Origin: Chachezhania antarctica | Lineage (GTDB): Bacteria; Pseudomonadota; Alphaproteobacteria; Rhodobacterales; Rhodobacteraceae | DNA: 64,000 nucleotides | NCBI RefSeq assembly: GCF_003646465.1 | Contig: NZ_QZEX01000006.1 | Coordinates: 62,001 to 126,000, forward strand | Direction of reading: 5' to 3' | Shown here: positions 53,208 through 62,173 of the stretch, in pieces | Layout: the number at the start of each line of letters is the position of its first letter | How positions within the stretch are numbered: position 1 is the first letter of the stretch | Position numbers and translations under genes: made by a program | The notes under the pieces: generated by a model | Told to the model about the DNA's origin: nothing | Databases searched by the model: none | Seen by the model: the letters and a program-made list of their open reading frames with translations, nothing else

Positions 53208-54371
53208 ATGCAGAACGGACCCGAATTCGAGATCTTCCTGGCCACTGTGCCGGGCATGGAAGAAACCCTTCGCGCGGAGGCGCTTGCCGAAGGCTTCGAC
53301 ACGCCCAGGGCCGTGCCCGGCGGGGTGGAGACGCGGGGCACCTGGCCCGAAATCTGGCGTGCCAACCTTGTGCTGCGCGGCGCCTCGCGCGTGTTGGTGC
53401 GGGTGGCCGAATTCCGGGCGATGCATCCTGCGCAGCTGGACAAGCGGTCGCGCAAGGTGGACTGGGCCAGCGTGCTGACGCCCGAAGCGCCCGTCCGGGT
53501 GGATGCCAGTTGCCGCGCCTCGAAGATCTATCACGCGGGCGCCGCCGCCCAGCGGGTGGCCACGGCGATCCGCGAGACGGTGGGGGCGACGGTCACCGAA
53601 GGAACCAAGGGCAAGGCCGGGGGCGAGGACGACGCGCCGACGGTCGCGCAGATCCGTGTCTTCGTGCGGATCGAGGATGATCTGTGCACGATCAGCGTCG
53701 ACAGTTCCGGGGAGCTTCTCCACCGCCGCGGCCACAAGCCCGCCGTGGGCAAGGCGCCGATGCGGGAGACGCTGGCGGCGCTGTTCCTAGCGCAATGCGG
53801 GTTCGATGGAACGCAGCCCGTGCTGGACCCGATGTGCGGCTCCGGCACCTTCGTGATCGAGGCGGCCGAGATCGCGATGGGGCTGGCCCCAGGCCGGTCG
53901 CGCAGCTTCGCCTTCGAACAGCTGGCCGGGTTCGATCCGGCGGCGTGGGAGGTTGTGAAGGCCGCCTGTACCCTGCGCGCCGTGCCCGAGGGTCTGCGCT
54001 TCTACGGGTCGGACCGGGATGCCGGCGCCATCGCCAATGCCACCGCCAACGCCGCGCGATCGGGGGTGGAGGCGGTGACGTCGTTCCGGCAGGCCTCGGT
54101 CAGCGAGATCGTCCGGCCCGAAGGACCGCCGGGGATCGTCATCGTCAACCCGCCCTACGGTGCGCGGATCGGGAACCGGAAGCTGCTGTTCGGGCTTTAT
54201 GGTTCGCTGGGCGACGTGCTGAAGACCCGCTTCCGCGGCTGGCGCGTGGGGATTGTCACCAGCGACGGCGGGCTGGCCAAGGCCAGCGGTCTGTCCTTCG
54301 TGCCGCAAGGGCCGCCGATCCCGCATGGCGGGCTGAAGGTGAAACTCTACCGCACCGATCCGTTGCGATAG
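53208..54371 (+). CDS. THUMP-domain RNA methyltransferase (RlmL/Trm-G10-like)
   Basis: A 387-residue class I SAM-dependent methyltransferase with an N-terminal THUMP domain (about residues 55-160), which binds RNA. The catalytic part has the SAM motif DPMCGSGTFVIEAAE and the substrate motif VNPPYG, as in enzymes that methylate N2 of guanine (NPPY). The N-terminal half of E. coli RlmL, acting on 23S rRNA G2445, has this form. The exact RNA site is not known. It lies 41 bases after the amidase gene on the same strand. Confidence 0.88.
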   Translation: MQNGPEFEIFLATVPGMEETLRAEALAEGFDTPRAVPGGVETRGTWPEIWRANLVLRGASRVLVRVAEFRAMHPAQLDKRSRKVDWASVLTPEAPVRVDASCRASKIYHAGAAAQRVATAIRETVGATVTEGTKGKAGGEDDAPTVAQIRVFVRIEDDLCTISVDSSGELLHRRGHKPAVGKAPMRETLAALFLAQCGFDGTQPVLDPMCGSGTFVIEAAEIAMGLAPGRSRSFAFEQLAGFDPAAWEVVKAACTLRAVPEGLRFYGSDRDAGAIANATANAARSGVEAVTSFRQASVSEIVRPEGPPGIVIVNPPYGARIGNRKLLFGLYGSLGDVLKTRFRGWRVGIVTSDGGLAKASGLSFVPQGPPIPHGGLKVKLYRTDPLR

Positions 54372-54374
54372 GTC

Positions 54375-55349
54375 TCAGACCTCCGCCATCTCCGAGGCAA
54401 GGAGCGCCAGTCCCGACAGCGGGGCAAGGTCATCCGTGATCAGCGACAGGGGCGGGTGCTGGGTCAGCGGGCGGTGGCCCAGTGTTTCATATTGCTGGAT
54501 CAAGCCTTCGCCGGCAAGCGATTCCACCAGCGCCCGGAAGACCGAGCCGCCAAGATAGAACCCGTCGGCGGGGCGGTAATAGAAGTTAAGCTGGTGGATC
54601 AGCCAGGCCGTCAGCTCGGCCAGCAGGGCCACGGTACGGGCGGCGGGATCGGAGGTCTCGGTGCCCGGGGGCACCGCGCGGGCCATGATCTGGGGCGAGG
54701 TCAGATCCGCCGGCGCGCCGGTGACAAGGCTGTAGAGATGCGCCACGCCGCGGCCGCTCAGGATCTCCTCCACCGTGACGTTCGTATCAAACCGGCCTTC
54801 GGTCGCCTCGACGATCCGGCCCAGGACGGGGCTGGGTACGGCCGTGGGGCCGATATCGCATTCGCTGGCTACCACGACACGCCGGTTCAGGTGCACCGCC
54901 TGGCTGCCGTTGATGCCGGTTCCGCAGGCCAGCACGAAGCTTTGCCCGTTCCTGGCAAACCCCGATCCTGCGTGCAGCGGGCGGGTCTGGTCGGGATGCA
55001 TCGCGTAGGTGGCGTAGCCAAGCGCCATCAGATCGTTCAGGAACGCCATCGGACCGTCAAAGCCATCCTGCAGGGTGGCCATGACGCCCGCGCGGTCGAA
55101 ATGCCAGTCGCGGTTGGTCAGCCGGATGCTGTCAATCTCGGCCGGTCCCGCCATGGCCAATGCGCAGCCTTCGATATCGGGACGACCCAGCGCCCCAAGA
55201 TAGGCGTCGAGCACGGCATAGCCGCTGTCGTAATCGTCGTTGCGGAAGGATTTCACCTCGATCGGCCGGCCGGATCCGGGCCAGAGCGCAAGCCGGGAAT
55301 TGGTGCCGCCGATATCGGCAAGAAGATAGGCGTTGCCCTGGGCTGTCAT
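54375..55349 (-). CDS. glk: Glucokinase
   Basis: Phosphorylates glucose with ATP. The 324-residue chain has the ROK-unlike, E. coli-type glucokinase pattern: YLLADIGGTNSRLALW at the N-terminus, FLNDLMALGYA, ACGTGINGS and GIGYALHE-free ends with LGGSVFRALVES. The start at 55349 (MTAQGNAYLLADIGGTN) is chosen because the longer frame upstream is unrelated. It is convergent with the RNA methyltransferase gene (3 bases between stops). A pseudogene fragment follows upstream. Confidence 0.92.
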   Translation of the reverse strand: MTAQGNAYLLADIGGTNSRLALWPGSGRPIEVKSFRNDDYDSGYAVLDAYLGALGRPDIEGCALAMAGPAEIDSIRLTNRDWHFDRAGVMATLQDGFDGPMAFLNDLMALGYATYAMHPDQTRPLHAGSGFARNGQSFVLACGTGINGSQAVHLNRRVVVASECDIGPTAVPSPVLGRIVEATEGRFDTNVTVEEILSGRGVAHLYSLVTGAPADLTSPQIMARAVPPGTETSDPAARTVALLAELTAWLIHQLNFYYRPADGFYLGGSVFRALVESLAGEGLIQQYETLGHRPLTQHPPLSLITDDLAPLSGLALLASEMAEV

Positions 55350-55380
55350 GTGCTGTCGATCCCTGAGATGTGCCGAAGGT

Positions 55381-55681
55381 CTACAGGCTTTCAAGGAAGC
55401 GCAGCAAGGCCGCATGGTCGGCTTGTGGCATTGCGATCACGGCATCGGGTCGGGCTTGCGCGTCTTCGCCATGCCAACGGATCGCTTCGAGCAAATTTCG
55501 GGCACGTCCGTCATGCACGCGCCCGTGTGTCGGCCGTGCGATGCAGTCGCCATAGCCTGCGGGGGAGAGGGGCGTGGCGTTGGCGGTATCGCCGGGCTTC
55601 AGGCCGAAGCGGCCCGGCATCTGCAAGGATATCGGCGGCGGGCATCGCCTTCAGCAGGCCCGGCCCGATCATCCTCGAGGA
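55381..55681 (-). pseudogene. Remnant of a di-heme oxidoreductase (COG3488, DUF1111 family)
   Basis: A short stretch between glk and the lytic transglycosylase. Its end reads HDGRARNLLEAIRWHGEDA, then AALLRFLESL, the C-terminus of di-heme thiol oxidoreductase-like proteins. In a different frame further upstream MIGPGLLKAMPAADILA matches the family's middle region. The segments between them are missing and out of frame, and the normal FLHDGRA is degraded to GRVHDGRA. It is therefore a heavily deleted gene, not a small protein. An 81-codon open frame at 55381-55626 remains but lacks any heme site. Confidence 0.68.
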
Positions 55682-55709
55682 AGCCCGGGGGCGGCGCCGC
55701 GCGTGCCGG

Positions 55710-56564
55710 TCAGCCGTCGATCTGGCTGGCGATCTGGGCGATGGCCTGCTGGTAGACGGTTGCCGCGTTCCATTGGCCGATGACGGCGAAGTTGGGCTGA
55801 CCGGGCTGGTAACCCTGACCCGGGCGCCAACCCTTCTGGCGCAGGAAATTGGCCGTCGAGGCCAGCGCGTCGGACTGATTGTTCAGATCGACCCGGCCGT
55901 TGCCATCCGCATCGACCCCGTAGGCCAGCGCATTGCCCGGCAGGAACTGGGTGTGGCCCAACTCGCCATGCTTGGCGCCGCGGCTGTTGGGCGTGATCAT
56001 GCCCAGGTCGACCATCTTCAGCGCGGCGATGGCGTGGGGCTTGAAGAAGTCCGACCGGCGGCAATCGTAGGTCAGCGTGACGATGGCCGAAACGACGGGC
56101 GTGTCGCCGGTGAAGCGGCCGAAGCCGGTTTCCATGCCGTGGATCGAGATGATCACGCCCGCCGGCACCCCGTAGATGCGTTCGAGCGCGTCGTAAAAGC
56201 TCTGGCTTTGGGCCTTCCGCTGTTTGCCCTGGGCGATGATCGTCGGGGCGCCGCGGACCTGCATGAACTTGGGCAGGGAGTATTTGAAGCTCTTCTGGTT
56301 GCGGTCGGCCGAGATGGTGGAAGAGGAATAGCTGGTCGCGGCCAGCGCCTGAAGGCCGCGGGCGCCCACGCCGTTGCGCTGGGCCTCCTGGGCGAACTGG
56401 GCTTTCCAGGCGTCGAACCCTGCACCGGTATTGCCGCAGCTTTGCGCGAGCGCGGTCACGGGCGCCAGAAGACCAAGGCCCACCAGGGCAGAGGCGAGCC
56501 ATCGCCGGGGACCTGACAGCCGGGTCGGGGGTTCGGCGAGAGGGCGAGAGGAATGCATCGACAT
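55710..56564 (-). CDS. Lytic murein transglycosylase (MltB/SLT_2 type)
   Basis: Cleaves peptidoglycan glycan strands to anhydro products in the periplasm. The 284-residue protein has a signal peptide (WLASALVGLGLLAPVTALAQS), the catalytic Glu in SIHGMETGFGRFTGD, and the family repeats HGELGHTQFLPGNALAYGVDADGNG and FAVIGQWNAATVYQQAIAQIA. An in-frame TTG at 56585 and a second ATG at 56558 are other possible starts; ATG 56564 is preferred. Alone on the minus strand, with a long non-coding stretch upstream. Confidence 0.9.
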   Translation of the reverse strand: MSMHSSRPLAEPPTRLSGPRRWLASALVGLGLLAPVTALAQSCGNTGAGFDAWKAQFAQEAQRNGVGARGLQALAATSYSSSTISADRNQKSFKYSLPKFMQVRGAPTIIAQGKQRKAQSQSFYDALERIYGVPAGVIISIHGMETGFGRFTGDTPVVSAIVTLTYDCRRSDFFKPHAIAALKMVDLGMITPNSRGAKHGELGHTQFLPGNALAYGVDADGNGRVDLNNQSDALASTANFLRQKGWRPGQGYQPGQPNFAVIGQWNAATVYQQAIAQIASQIDG

Positions 56565-56770
56565 GGTCTGGGCGCCTTTGGTCAAACTGCGGAACCTGTC
56601 GACAGACTACACTCAGAACGGCAGCACCGCCAGTTCCGGCGCCGCTTCGGGGAAGTTTCCTGTCAAATGTAGTGAATGCGCCCCTGCGTGGGGGGCTATC
56701 TGGCCGTTCCAGCTTTGACCCGGCCGGGTGCACGGTGCGCCGATGAGGACGAATCGCGCCCGCGGACGGT

Positions 56771-56847
56771 CCTCCCGCCCACCCCGCCGGATCGCGTTCC
56801 GCGATCCGCCGCCGCCCTTGAGCGCGATGCGGCGCGTGCCGCGCCGC
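56771..56847. repeat. GC-rich palindromic element, family 2
   Basis: Begins CCTCCCGCCCACCCCGCCGG and contains the perfect hairpin CGGATCGCG-TTC-CGCGATCCG (56788-56808). A second perfect hairpin GCGGCGCG-TGC-CGCGCCGC follows (56829-56847). It lies in the 506-base gap upstream of the transglycosylase and shares its core with 11434, 28639 and 34922. Confidence 0.6.
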
Positions 56848-57070
56848 AGAGGTGGAGACGGTTGAACGGAACCGCGACGGAACGTGCACAGCCGGACCCA
56901 GGGAGACAGGAAAAGCAAAACCTTGATCGTCAGACCCGATCATGGACGAGCAGCGAACAAGGAGGGCAGTGAGCCAAAGCCGACATTCAGCCGCCGGGCT
57001 GTCAAGGTCTGGTGGGCGGGACGGAGTTGCGGTTCGAACCGTCAGCTTGAGTGTCCGCTATCGAAGCGAG
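56848..57070. other. Intergenic stretch with one arm of an inverted repeat
   Basis: Non-coding by eye. It holds GACGAGCAGCGAACA at 56945-56959, whose inverted copy lies at 57944-57958 on the other side of the nuclease/phosphatase-like gene. Sequences such as AGCCGACATTCAGCCG near 56980 look like decayed repeat material. No promoter or gene was recognised. Confidence 0.4.
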
Positions 57071-57871
57071 CTAGATTTCCAGAACCAGCGGGCAGTGATC
57101 TGAAACTTCAGGATCGTGGATCACATGGAACCCACCCACTGCATTTTCTTTGTTGATTAGCATGTAGTCGGCAAAGCGACCCGGTTTCTTGTATTGCGAG
57201 TTGCGTGTGCTGTCGAAGCCGCGCCCCGTCACCAGTTCGGTCAATCCGGCACTGCTGAGGATCGAAAGCGTTTCGCTGTCCGGCTCGACGTTGAAGTCGC
57301 CGCAGATAACCCTCAGATCATTCGGCTCCGCCAGACTACGCGACATGTCGAGCAGTCTGCGCGCTTGCTTCGCCCGCTCTGGCGTATCCATCTTTCCATT
57401 CAGATCGCGCAGTCCGTGCATGTGCGTGACGCTGACGGCGCGGTCGGCCGCATAGTCCCAGACCCGCACACCGTGGGCACTGCGCGAGCGCGGATGATCG
57501 CCATAGCCGACCGGGGAGTAATCCTTGTGCACAAAGCCCTGCACCTGTCCGATGATCGGAAGAGAGCGATGCACGAAGGTTGCAAGACCCCATTGCGAAG
57601 GGTTTGGGGTATCGTCGTCCCAAAGCACTCCTTGCGCAGCCGGACAAAAAATCGCGACATGATCCGGCAGCGCAGCGCTGACATCGCGAAACAGATTGGC
57701 GCGTTGCGGCAGAATGTGATCGCCATCACGATAGGTCAGCCAGTCTTTTTTAGATGCAGGGCTGTGGATTACCTCCTGCAAACACAAAATACCGGGAGCC
57801 GTCCGCGCAAGGTATGGCAGCAGTGCCTCATGGAGTTTTCCGCCCCAGCCATTCAGACACATGATTTCCAT
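57071..57871 (-). CDS. Endonuclease/exonuclease/phosphatase family protein
   Basis: A 266-residue EEP-superfamily protein, related to DNase I, exonuclease III and inositol phosphatases. Seen are LCLNGWGGK-like start, LCLQEVIHS (metal-binding Glu), HMHGLRD, GDFNVEPDS (Asp, Asn) and SDHCPLVLEI (Asp-His), so the active site is complete. The start ATG at 57871 has GGGAG upstream; the longer frame to 58048 is not needed. It is visibly less GC-rich than its neighbours and is flanked by a 15-bp inverted repeat (56945-56959, 57944-57958). The substrate is unknown. Confidence 0.85.
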   Translation of the reverse strand: MEIMCLNGWGGKLHEALLPYLARTAPGILCLQEVIHSPASKKDWLTYRDGDHILPQRANLFRDVSAALPDHVAIFCPAAQGVLWDDDTPNPSQWGLATFVHRSLPIIGQVQGFVHKDYSPVGYGDHPRSRSAHGVRVWDYAADRAVSVTHMHGLRDLNGKMDTPERAKQARRLLDMSRSLAEPNDLRVICGDFNVEPDSETLSILSSAGLTELVTGRGFDSTRNSQYKKPGRFADYMLINKENAVGGFHVIHDPEVSDHCPLVLEI

Positions 57872-58082
57872 TGCTTGCTCCCTGTTCTTGGAGCGGACAT
57901 TCGCTACAACGAAGAAAAGAAGCAAGTCGGGCTCGATCCAGCTGTTCGCTGCTCGTCGCATGACCGGCCGCTTTGGCGGTGAAGGGGCCGAGGCTGTCGG
58001 CTTTCCTTTCGACCCGTGTCGATTTCTCTCTCGCCCATCGGTGTTCATTCAGGCGTCAGCAGCCGTAAGAAATTGGAAATCG

Positions 58083-58115
58083 AAAAAGAAAAGGGGCGCC
58101 CGAAACGGGCGCCCC
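58083..58115 (-). terminator. Terminator of glnA
   Basis: Minus-strand perfect 10-bp stem GGGGCGCCCG/CGGGCGCCCC with a three-base loop, followed by TTTTCTTTTT. Confidence 0.92.
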
Positions 58116-58145
58116 CTGCTGCTGCGATCGGCCGGATAGGCCCGA

Positions 58146-59561
58146 TCAGCAACTGTAGTACATGCCGTACTCGACCGGGTGCGGCGTGTGCTCGTAGGTC
58201 TGGATCTCTTCCATCTTGAGCTCGATGTAGCCTGCGATCTGGTCCTTGGTGAACACGTCGCCCTGCAGCAGGAAGTCGTGATCGGCTTCCAGGCATTCGA
58301 TCGCTTCGCGGAGCGAACCGCAGACGGTCGGGATGCCGGCCAGCTCTTCCGCGGGCAGGTCATAGAGGTTCTTGTCCATCGCCTCGCCCGGATCGATCTT
58401 GTTGGTGATCCCGTCAAGACCGGCCATCAGCAGGGCGGCAAAGCACAGGTACGGGTTCGCCGACGGATCGGGGAAGCGGGCTTCGACGCGCTTGGCCTTC
58501 GGGCTTTCCGTCCATGGGATCCGGATGCAGCCCGACCGGTTGCGTGCCGAGTACGCGCGCAGGACCGGGGCCTCGAAGCCGGGGATCAGGCGCTTGTACG
58601 AATTGGTCGACGGGTTGGTGAAGGCGTTGAGCGTCTTGGCGTGCTTCAGGATGCCGCCGATGAACCACAGCGCCTCGTCCGACAGGTCTGCATACTTGTC
58701 GCCCGCGAAGAGCGGCTTGCCGTCCTTCCAGATCGACATGTTGCAGTGCATGCCGGTGCCGTTGTCGCCCGCGATGGGCTTGGGCATGAACGTGGCCGAC
58801 TTGCCGTAGGAATGGGCCACGTTGTGAATGATGTACTTGTACTTCTGCAGCTCGTCGGCCTGCTTGGTCAGCGTGCCGAAGATGAGACCCAGCTCGTGCT
58901 GACAGGACGCCACTTCGTGGTGGTGCTTGTCGACCTTCATGCCGAGGTTCTTCATCGTGGTCAGCATTTCCGACCGCATGTCCTGCGCCGAGTCGATCGG
59001 GTTGACCGGGAAATAGCCGCCCTTGACACCCGGACGATGGCCCATGTTGCCCATCTCGTATTCGGTGTCGGTGTTCCAGGACGCGTCGATCGCGTCGACC
59101 TCGTAGGAGACCTTGTTGATCGTGTTCGAATAGCGGACGTCGTCGAAGATGAAGAATTCGGCTTCCGGCCCGAAATAGGACACGTCGCCAATGCCCGAGG
59201 ACACGAGGTACGCTTCGGCCTTTTCAGCCACGGACCGCGGGTCGCGATCATAGCCTTCGCCGGTGTCCGGCTCGACGATCGAGCAGTGCAGGCACAGCGT
59301 CTTTTCGGCGTAGAACGGATCGATATAGGCGCTTTCGGTGTCCATCATCAGTTTCATGTCGGACGCTTCGATCGACTTCCAGCCGGCGATCGAGGAGCCA
59401 TCGAACATGAAGCCTTCTTCGAGGAAGTCTTCGTCGACTTCGTCCGCGATGATGGTCACGTGTTGCAGCTTGCCGCGCGGATCGGTGAAACGCAGGTCGA
59501 CATATTCGACCTTGCCGTCCGTTTCATCGTTGATCATGGCGATCACGTCTTTGGTGCTCAT
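58146..59561 (-). CDS. glnA: Glutamine synthetase type I
   Basis: Makes glutamine from glutamate, ammonia and ATP. The 471-residue protein is a GSI-beta enzyme. [10 protein letters not shown], the metal/ATP motif [14 protein letters not shown]-like [15 protein letters not shown], and [10 protein letters not shown] are seen; the Tyr in NLYDLP is the adenylylation site used by GlnE in this type. It follows glnB 43 bases downstream and should be co-transcribed with it. Regulation by PII is therefore expected. A strong terminator follows. Confidence 0.97.
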   Translation of the reverse strand: MSTKDVIAMINDETDGKVEYVDLRFTDPRGKLQHVTIIADEVDEDFLEEGFMFDGSSIAGWKSIEASDMKLMMDTESAYIDPFYAEKTLCLHCSIVEPDTGEGYDRDPRSVAEKAEAYLVSSGIGDVSYFGPEAEFFIFDDVRYSNTINKVSYEVDAIDASWNTDTEYEMGNMGHRPGVKGGYFPVNPIDSAQDMRSEMLTTMKNLGMKVDKHHHEVASCQHELGLIFGTLTKQADELQKYKYIIHNVAHSYGKSATFMPKPIAGDNGTGMHCNMSIWKDGKPLFAGDKYADLSDEALWFIGGILKHAKTLNAFTNPSTNSYKRLIPGFEAPVLRAYSARNRSGCIRIPWTESPKAKRVEARFPDPSANPYLCFAALLMAGLDGITNKIDPGEAMDKNLYDLPAEELAGIPTVCGSLREAIECLEADHDFLLQGDVFTKDQIAGYIELKMEEIQTYEHTPHPVEYGMYYSC

Positions 59562-59604
59562 ATACCCAGGTCCCCTTTGTTTCGTTGTGGGCAGAATTGG
59601 TTCT

Positions 59605-60054
<450 letters not shown>

Positions 60055-60061
60055 TCAAGTT

Positions 60062-60089
60062 TTGTGCGACGTGATCATTTGTTGTGCGA
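60062..60089. promoter_or_regulatory. Pair of TTGTGCGA direct repeats between glnB and nnr
   Basis: TTGTGCGA lies at 60062-60069 and at 60082-60089, 20 bases apart (about two helical turns), with TGATCA between. The patch is AT-rich compared with the surroundings. It could be an activator or repressor site for glnBA, nnr or both. It does not match the inverted NtrC half-site arrangement. Confidence 0.4.
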
Positions 60090-60119
60090 TTCTGAATCGA
60101 TAAGGAATTGGAGGGACCC

Positions 60120-61820
60120 ATGGCCGAACTGTTGACCGCCGCAGAGATGCGGGCGCTGGAGCGTGCCGCCATCGACGGGGGCACAGTGACCGGGCTGGAG
60201 CTGATGGAGCGGGCCGGGCAGGGCGTGGTCGACGCGATCTTCGCCGAGTGGCCGGAGTTGGACGCGGCAGCGGCGGATGGAGGGGCCAGCCCCTCGCGCT
60301 CCCCGGAGTATTTGGAGAAAGAAGAGAAGGGGCGGCGCGCGCTTGTCCTCTGCGGGCCGGGCAACAATGGCGGCGATGGATTCGTGGTGGCGCGGCTGTT
60401 GCGGGAGAAGGGGTGGTCGGTGGATGTCTATCTCTTCGGCGATGCGGAGAAGCTGCCGCCCGATGCACGCAGCACCTACGAGCGCTGGATCGGCGTGGGA
60501 GCCGTACGACCCTATGTTGACGCGGAATTCCGGAAGGACGCCGCGGAAATTGGCGAGAGGTCACTGATTATCGACGCGCTTTTCGGGACCGGACTGTCAC
60601 GCCCCGTCATGCAGGTGAGGGCGTTCGGATTGGCAACGCAGATGTCGCTGCCGCCCCGGGGAAGCGCACGCGGCGGGCCCGGTCAGCGGGCAGCCACGGT
60701 GGTGGCCATCGACATTCCAAGCGGGCTCGATGCGGATTCGGGCCGGCTCCTGTTGCCGGAGAATCCGCCGCGGGAACATGAAACGGTGCGCGCGGATCTG
60801 ACGGTCACGTTTCACACGGCCAAGCCGGGGCATTACCTGGACGAAGGGCCGAACAGCTGCGGCGCGTTGCGGATCGTGGATATCGGGTTGCGTGAGGCGC
60901 TGGCCGGTCTGGATGTCGGCGATGTCCCGAAGCATGGCGGCGTTGCGCCTTGCCGGGGGATCGAGGCTCCGCAAGCCGCGCGACTGGGGAAGTCCCGGGG
61001 AAATCACAAGTTCTCGCATGGTCATGCACTGGTCCTGTCGGGCGGCCCCGGGCGCACCGGTGCGGCGCGGCTGGCGGCGCGTGGGGCGCTGCGGGTGGGG
61101 GCCGGGCTGGTGACGCTGGGCGTGCCGCCTGCGGCGATGCAGGAGGTGGCAGCGCAGGTGACGGCCGTGATGCAGATGCCGGTGCGGGATGCCGACGGGC
61201 TGGCCAGGAACCTGGAGGACCGGCGGATCAATGCGCTGTGTCTTGGCCCGGGGCTTGGGACGGGCGCGCGGGAGGCAGATCTGGTGCGCATTGCGCTGCG
61301 TGGGGACCACGCGGGACGCAGTGTCGTGCTGGATGCGGATGCGCTGACGCTCGTGGCCGGGGCGCCGGAGTTGTTCGAAGCGTTGAATCCGCGCTGTGTG
61401 CTGACGCCCCATGGCGGGGAGTTCGCGCGGCTCTTTCCCGACATCCACGAGAAGCTCGCGGCCCCGGCCGCAACCGGGCCGGCCTATTCCAAGGTGGATG
61501 CCGCGCGAGACGCCGCGGCGCGGGCCGGGTGCGTGGTTCTCTTCAAGGGGCCGGATACCGTGATCGCGGCGCCGGACGGGAAGGTGTCTGTTCACGCCGC
61601 CGTCTACGACCGGGCGGCGCCGTGGCTGGCGACGGCCGGGGCGGGCGACGTTCTGGCGGGCCTCATCACCGGCCTCCTGGCGCGGGGCTTCGACCCGATG
61701 CAGGCCGCGGAGACCGGGGCCTGGCTGCATGTCGAATGCGCGCGTCGCTTCGGTCCCGGGCTGATCGCCGAGGATCTGCCCGAGATGCTGCCCGGCGTTC
61801 TGGCCGCTCTGAAGCATTGA
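60120..61820 (+). CDS. nnr: Bifunctional NAD(P)HX epimerase/dehydratase
   Basis: Repairs damaged (hydrated) NADH and NADPH. The 566-residue protein has an N-terminal YjeF_N epimerase domain (LCGPGNNGGDGFVVARLL, DALFGTGLSRP, AIDIPSGLDADSG) and a C-terminal ADP-dependent dehydratase domain (VLDADALTL, LTPHGGEFARLFP, TAGAGDVLAGLITGLLARG). GGAGGG precedes ATG 60120. Residues 53-71 (DGGASPSRSPEYLEKEEKG) are encoded by a copy of the dispersed hairpin + GGAGTATTTGG repeat, inserted in frame between the first helix and the first strand. Homologues lack it as far as I recall. Confidence 0.9.
   Translation: MAELLTAAEMRALERAAIDGGTVTGLELMERAGQGVVDAIFAEWPELDAAAADGGASPSRSPEYLEKEEKGRRALVLCGPGNNGGDGFVVARLLREKGWSVDVYLFGDAEKLPPDARSTYERWIGVGAVRPYVDAEFRKDAAEIGERSLIIDALFGTGLSRPVMQVRAFGLATQMSLPPRGSARGGPGQRAATVVAIDIPSGLDADSGRLLLPENPPREHETVRADLTVTFHTAKPGHYLDEGPNSCGALRIVDIGLREALAGLDVGDVPKHGGVAPCRGIEAPQAARLGKSRGNHKFSHGHALVLSGGPGRTGAARLAARGALRVGAGLVTLGVPPAAMQEVAAQVTAVMQMPVRDADGLARNLEDRRINALCLGPGLGTGAREADLVRIALRGDHAGRSVVLDADALTLVAGAPELFEALNPRCVLTPHGGEFARLFPDIHEKLAAPAATGPAYSKVDAARDAAARAGCVVLFKGPDTVIAAPDGKVSVHAAVYDRAAPWLATAGAGDVLAGLITGLLARGFDPMQAAETGAWLHVECARRFGPGLIAEDLPEMLPGVLAALKH
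60280..60330 (+). repeat. Composite repeat element inside nnr
   Basis: A perfect 7-bp hairpin GAGGGGC-CA-GCCCCTC (60280-60295), then CCCCGGAGTATTTGGAGAAA and GAAGAGAAG to 60330. It is the best match to the copies at 20700 and 37202, and the only one within a coding sequence. It keeps the reading frame and adds about 18 codons. Confidence 0.75.
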
Positions 61821-61899
61821 GCGGGCTTTTCCACTCGCATCCGCTGTACAGCTTTGCTATTTCGCTCGGCACCGAGCGGCCGTGCCGCGTCGGGCGCGT

Positions 61900-61983
61900 G
61901 CGGGTGTGGCGGAATTGGTAGACGCACCAGATTTAGGTTCTGGCGCCTTTGGCGTGGGGGTTCGAGTCCCTTCACCCGCACCA
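61900..61983 (+). tRNA. tRNA-Leu (TAG)
   Basis: Acceptor stem GCGGGTG/CACCCGC, D-arm with GGCGGAATTGGTAGACGC, anticodon arm CCAGA-TTTAGGT-TCTGG giving anticodon TAG, a class II long variable arm (CGCCTTTGGCGT), T-arm GGGGGTTCGAGTCCCTT, discriminator A and encoded CCA (61981-61983). Confidence 0.95.
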
Positions 61984-62173
61984 CTATGTGTAGTTTCAGA
62001 AAATCACCGGCTGGCGCTCGTGTGGCCAGAACGTCCTTTCGGTGAGAGGCCGTTGAGACGCAAAGATTTCATCCCGGCATCGCTGTGATCTGCCCCGGGC
62101 GCAGCGGCGCCCGCAGGGCGGCGGGGGCAGAGCCCCGTTGCGATGCGGCCGATGCGCCCGACCGCGAGATCAA

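Noticed and set aside
55381-55626. Small hypothetical protein of 81 residues
   Set aside because: Its C-terminus matches the end of di-heme oxidoreductases and the rest is out of frame, so it is treated as a pseudogene fragment.
60062-60089. NtrC site upstream of glnB
   Set aside because: The TTGTGCGA copies are direct, not inverted, and lack the GCAC-N7-GTGC arrangement, so the name was not applied.
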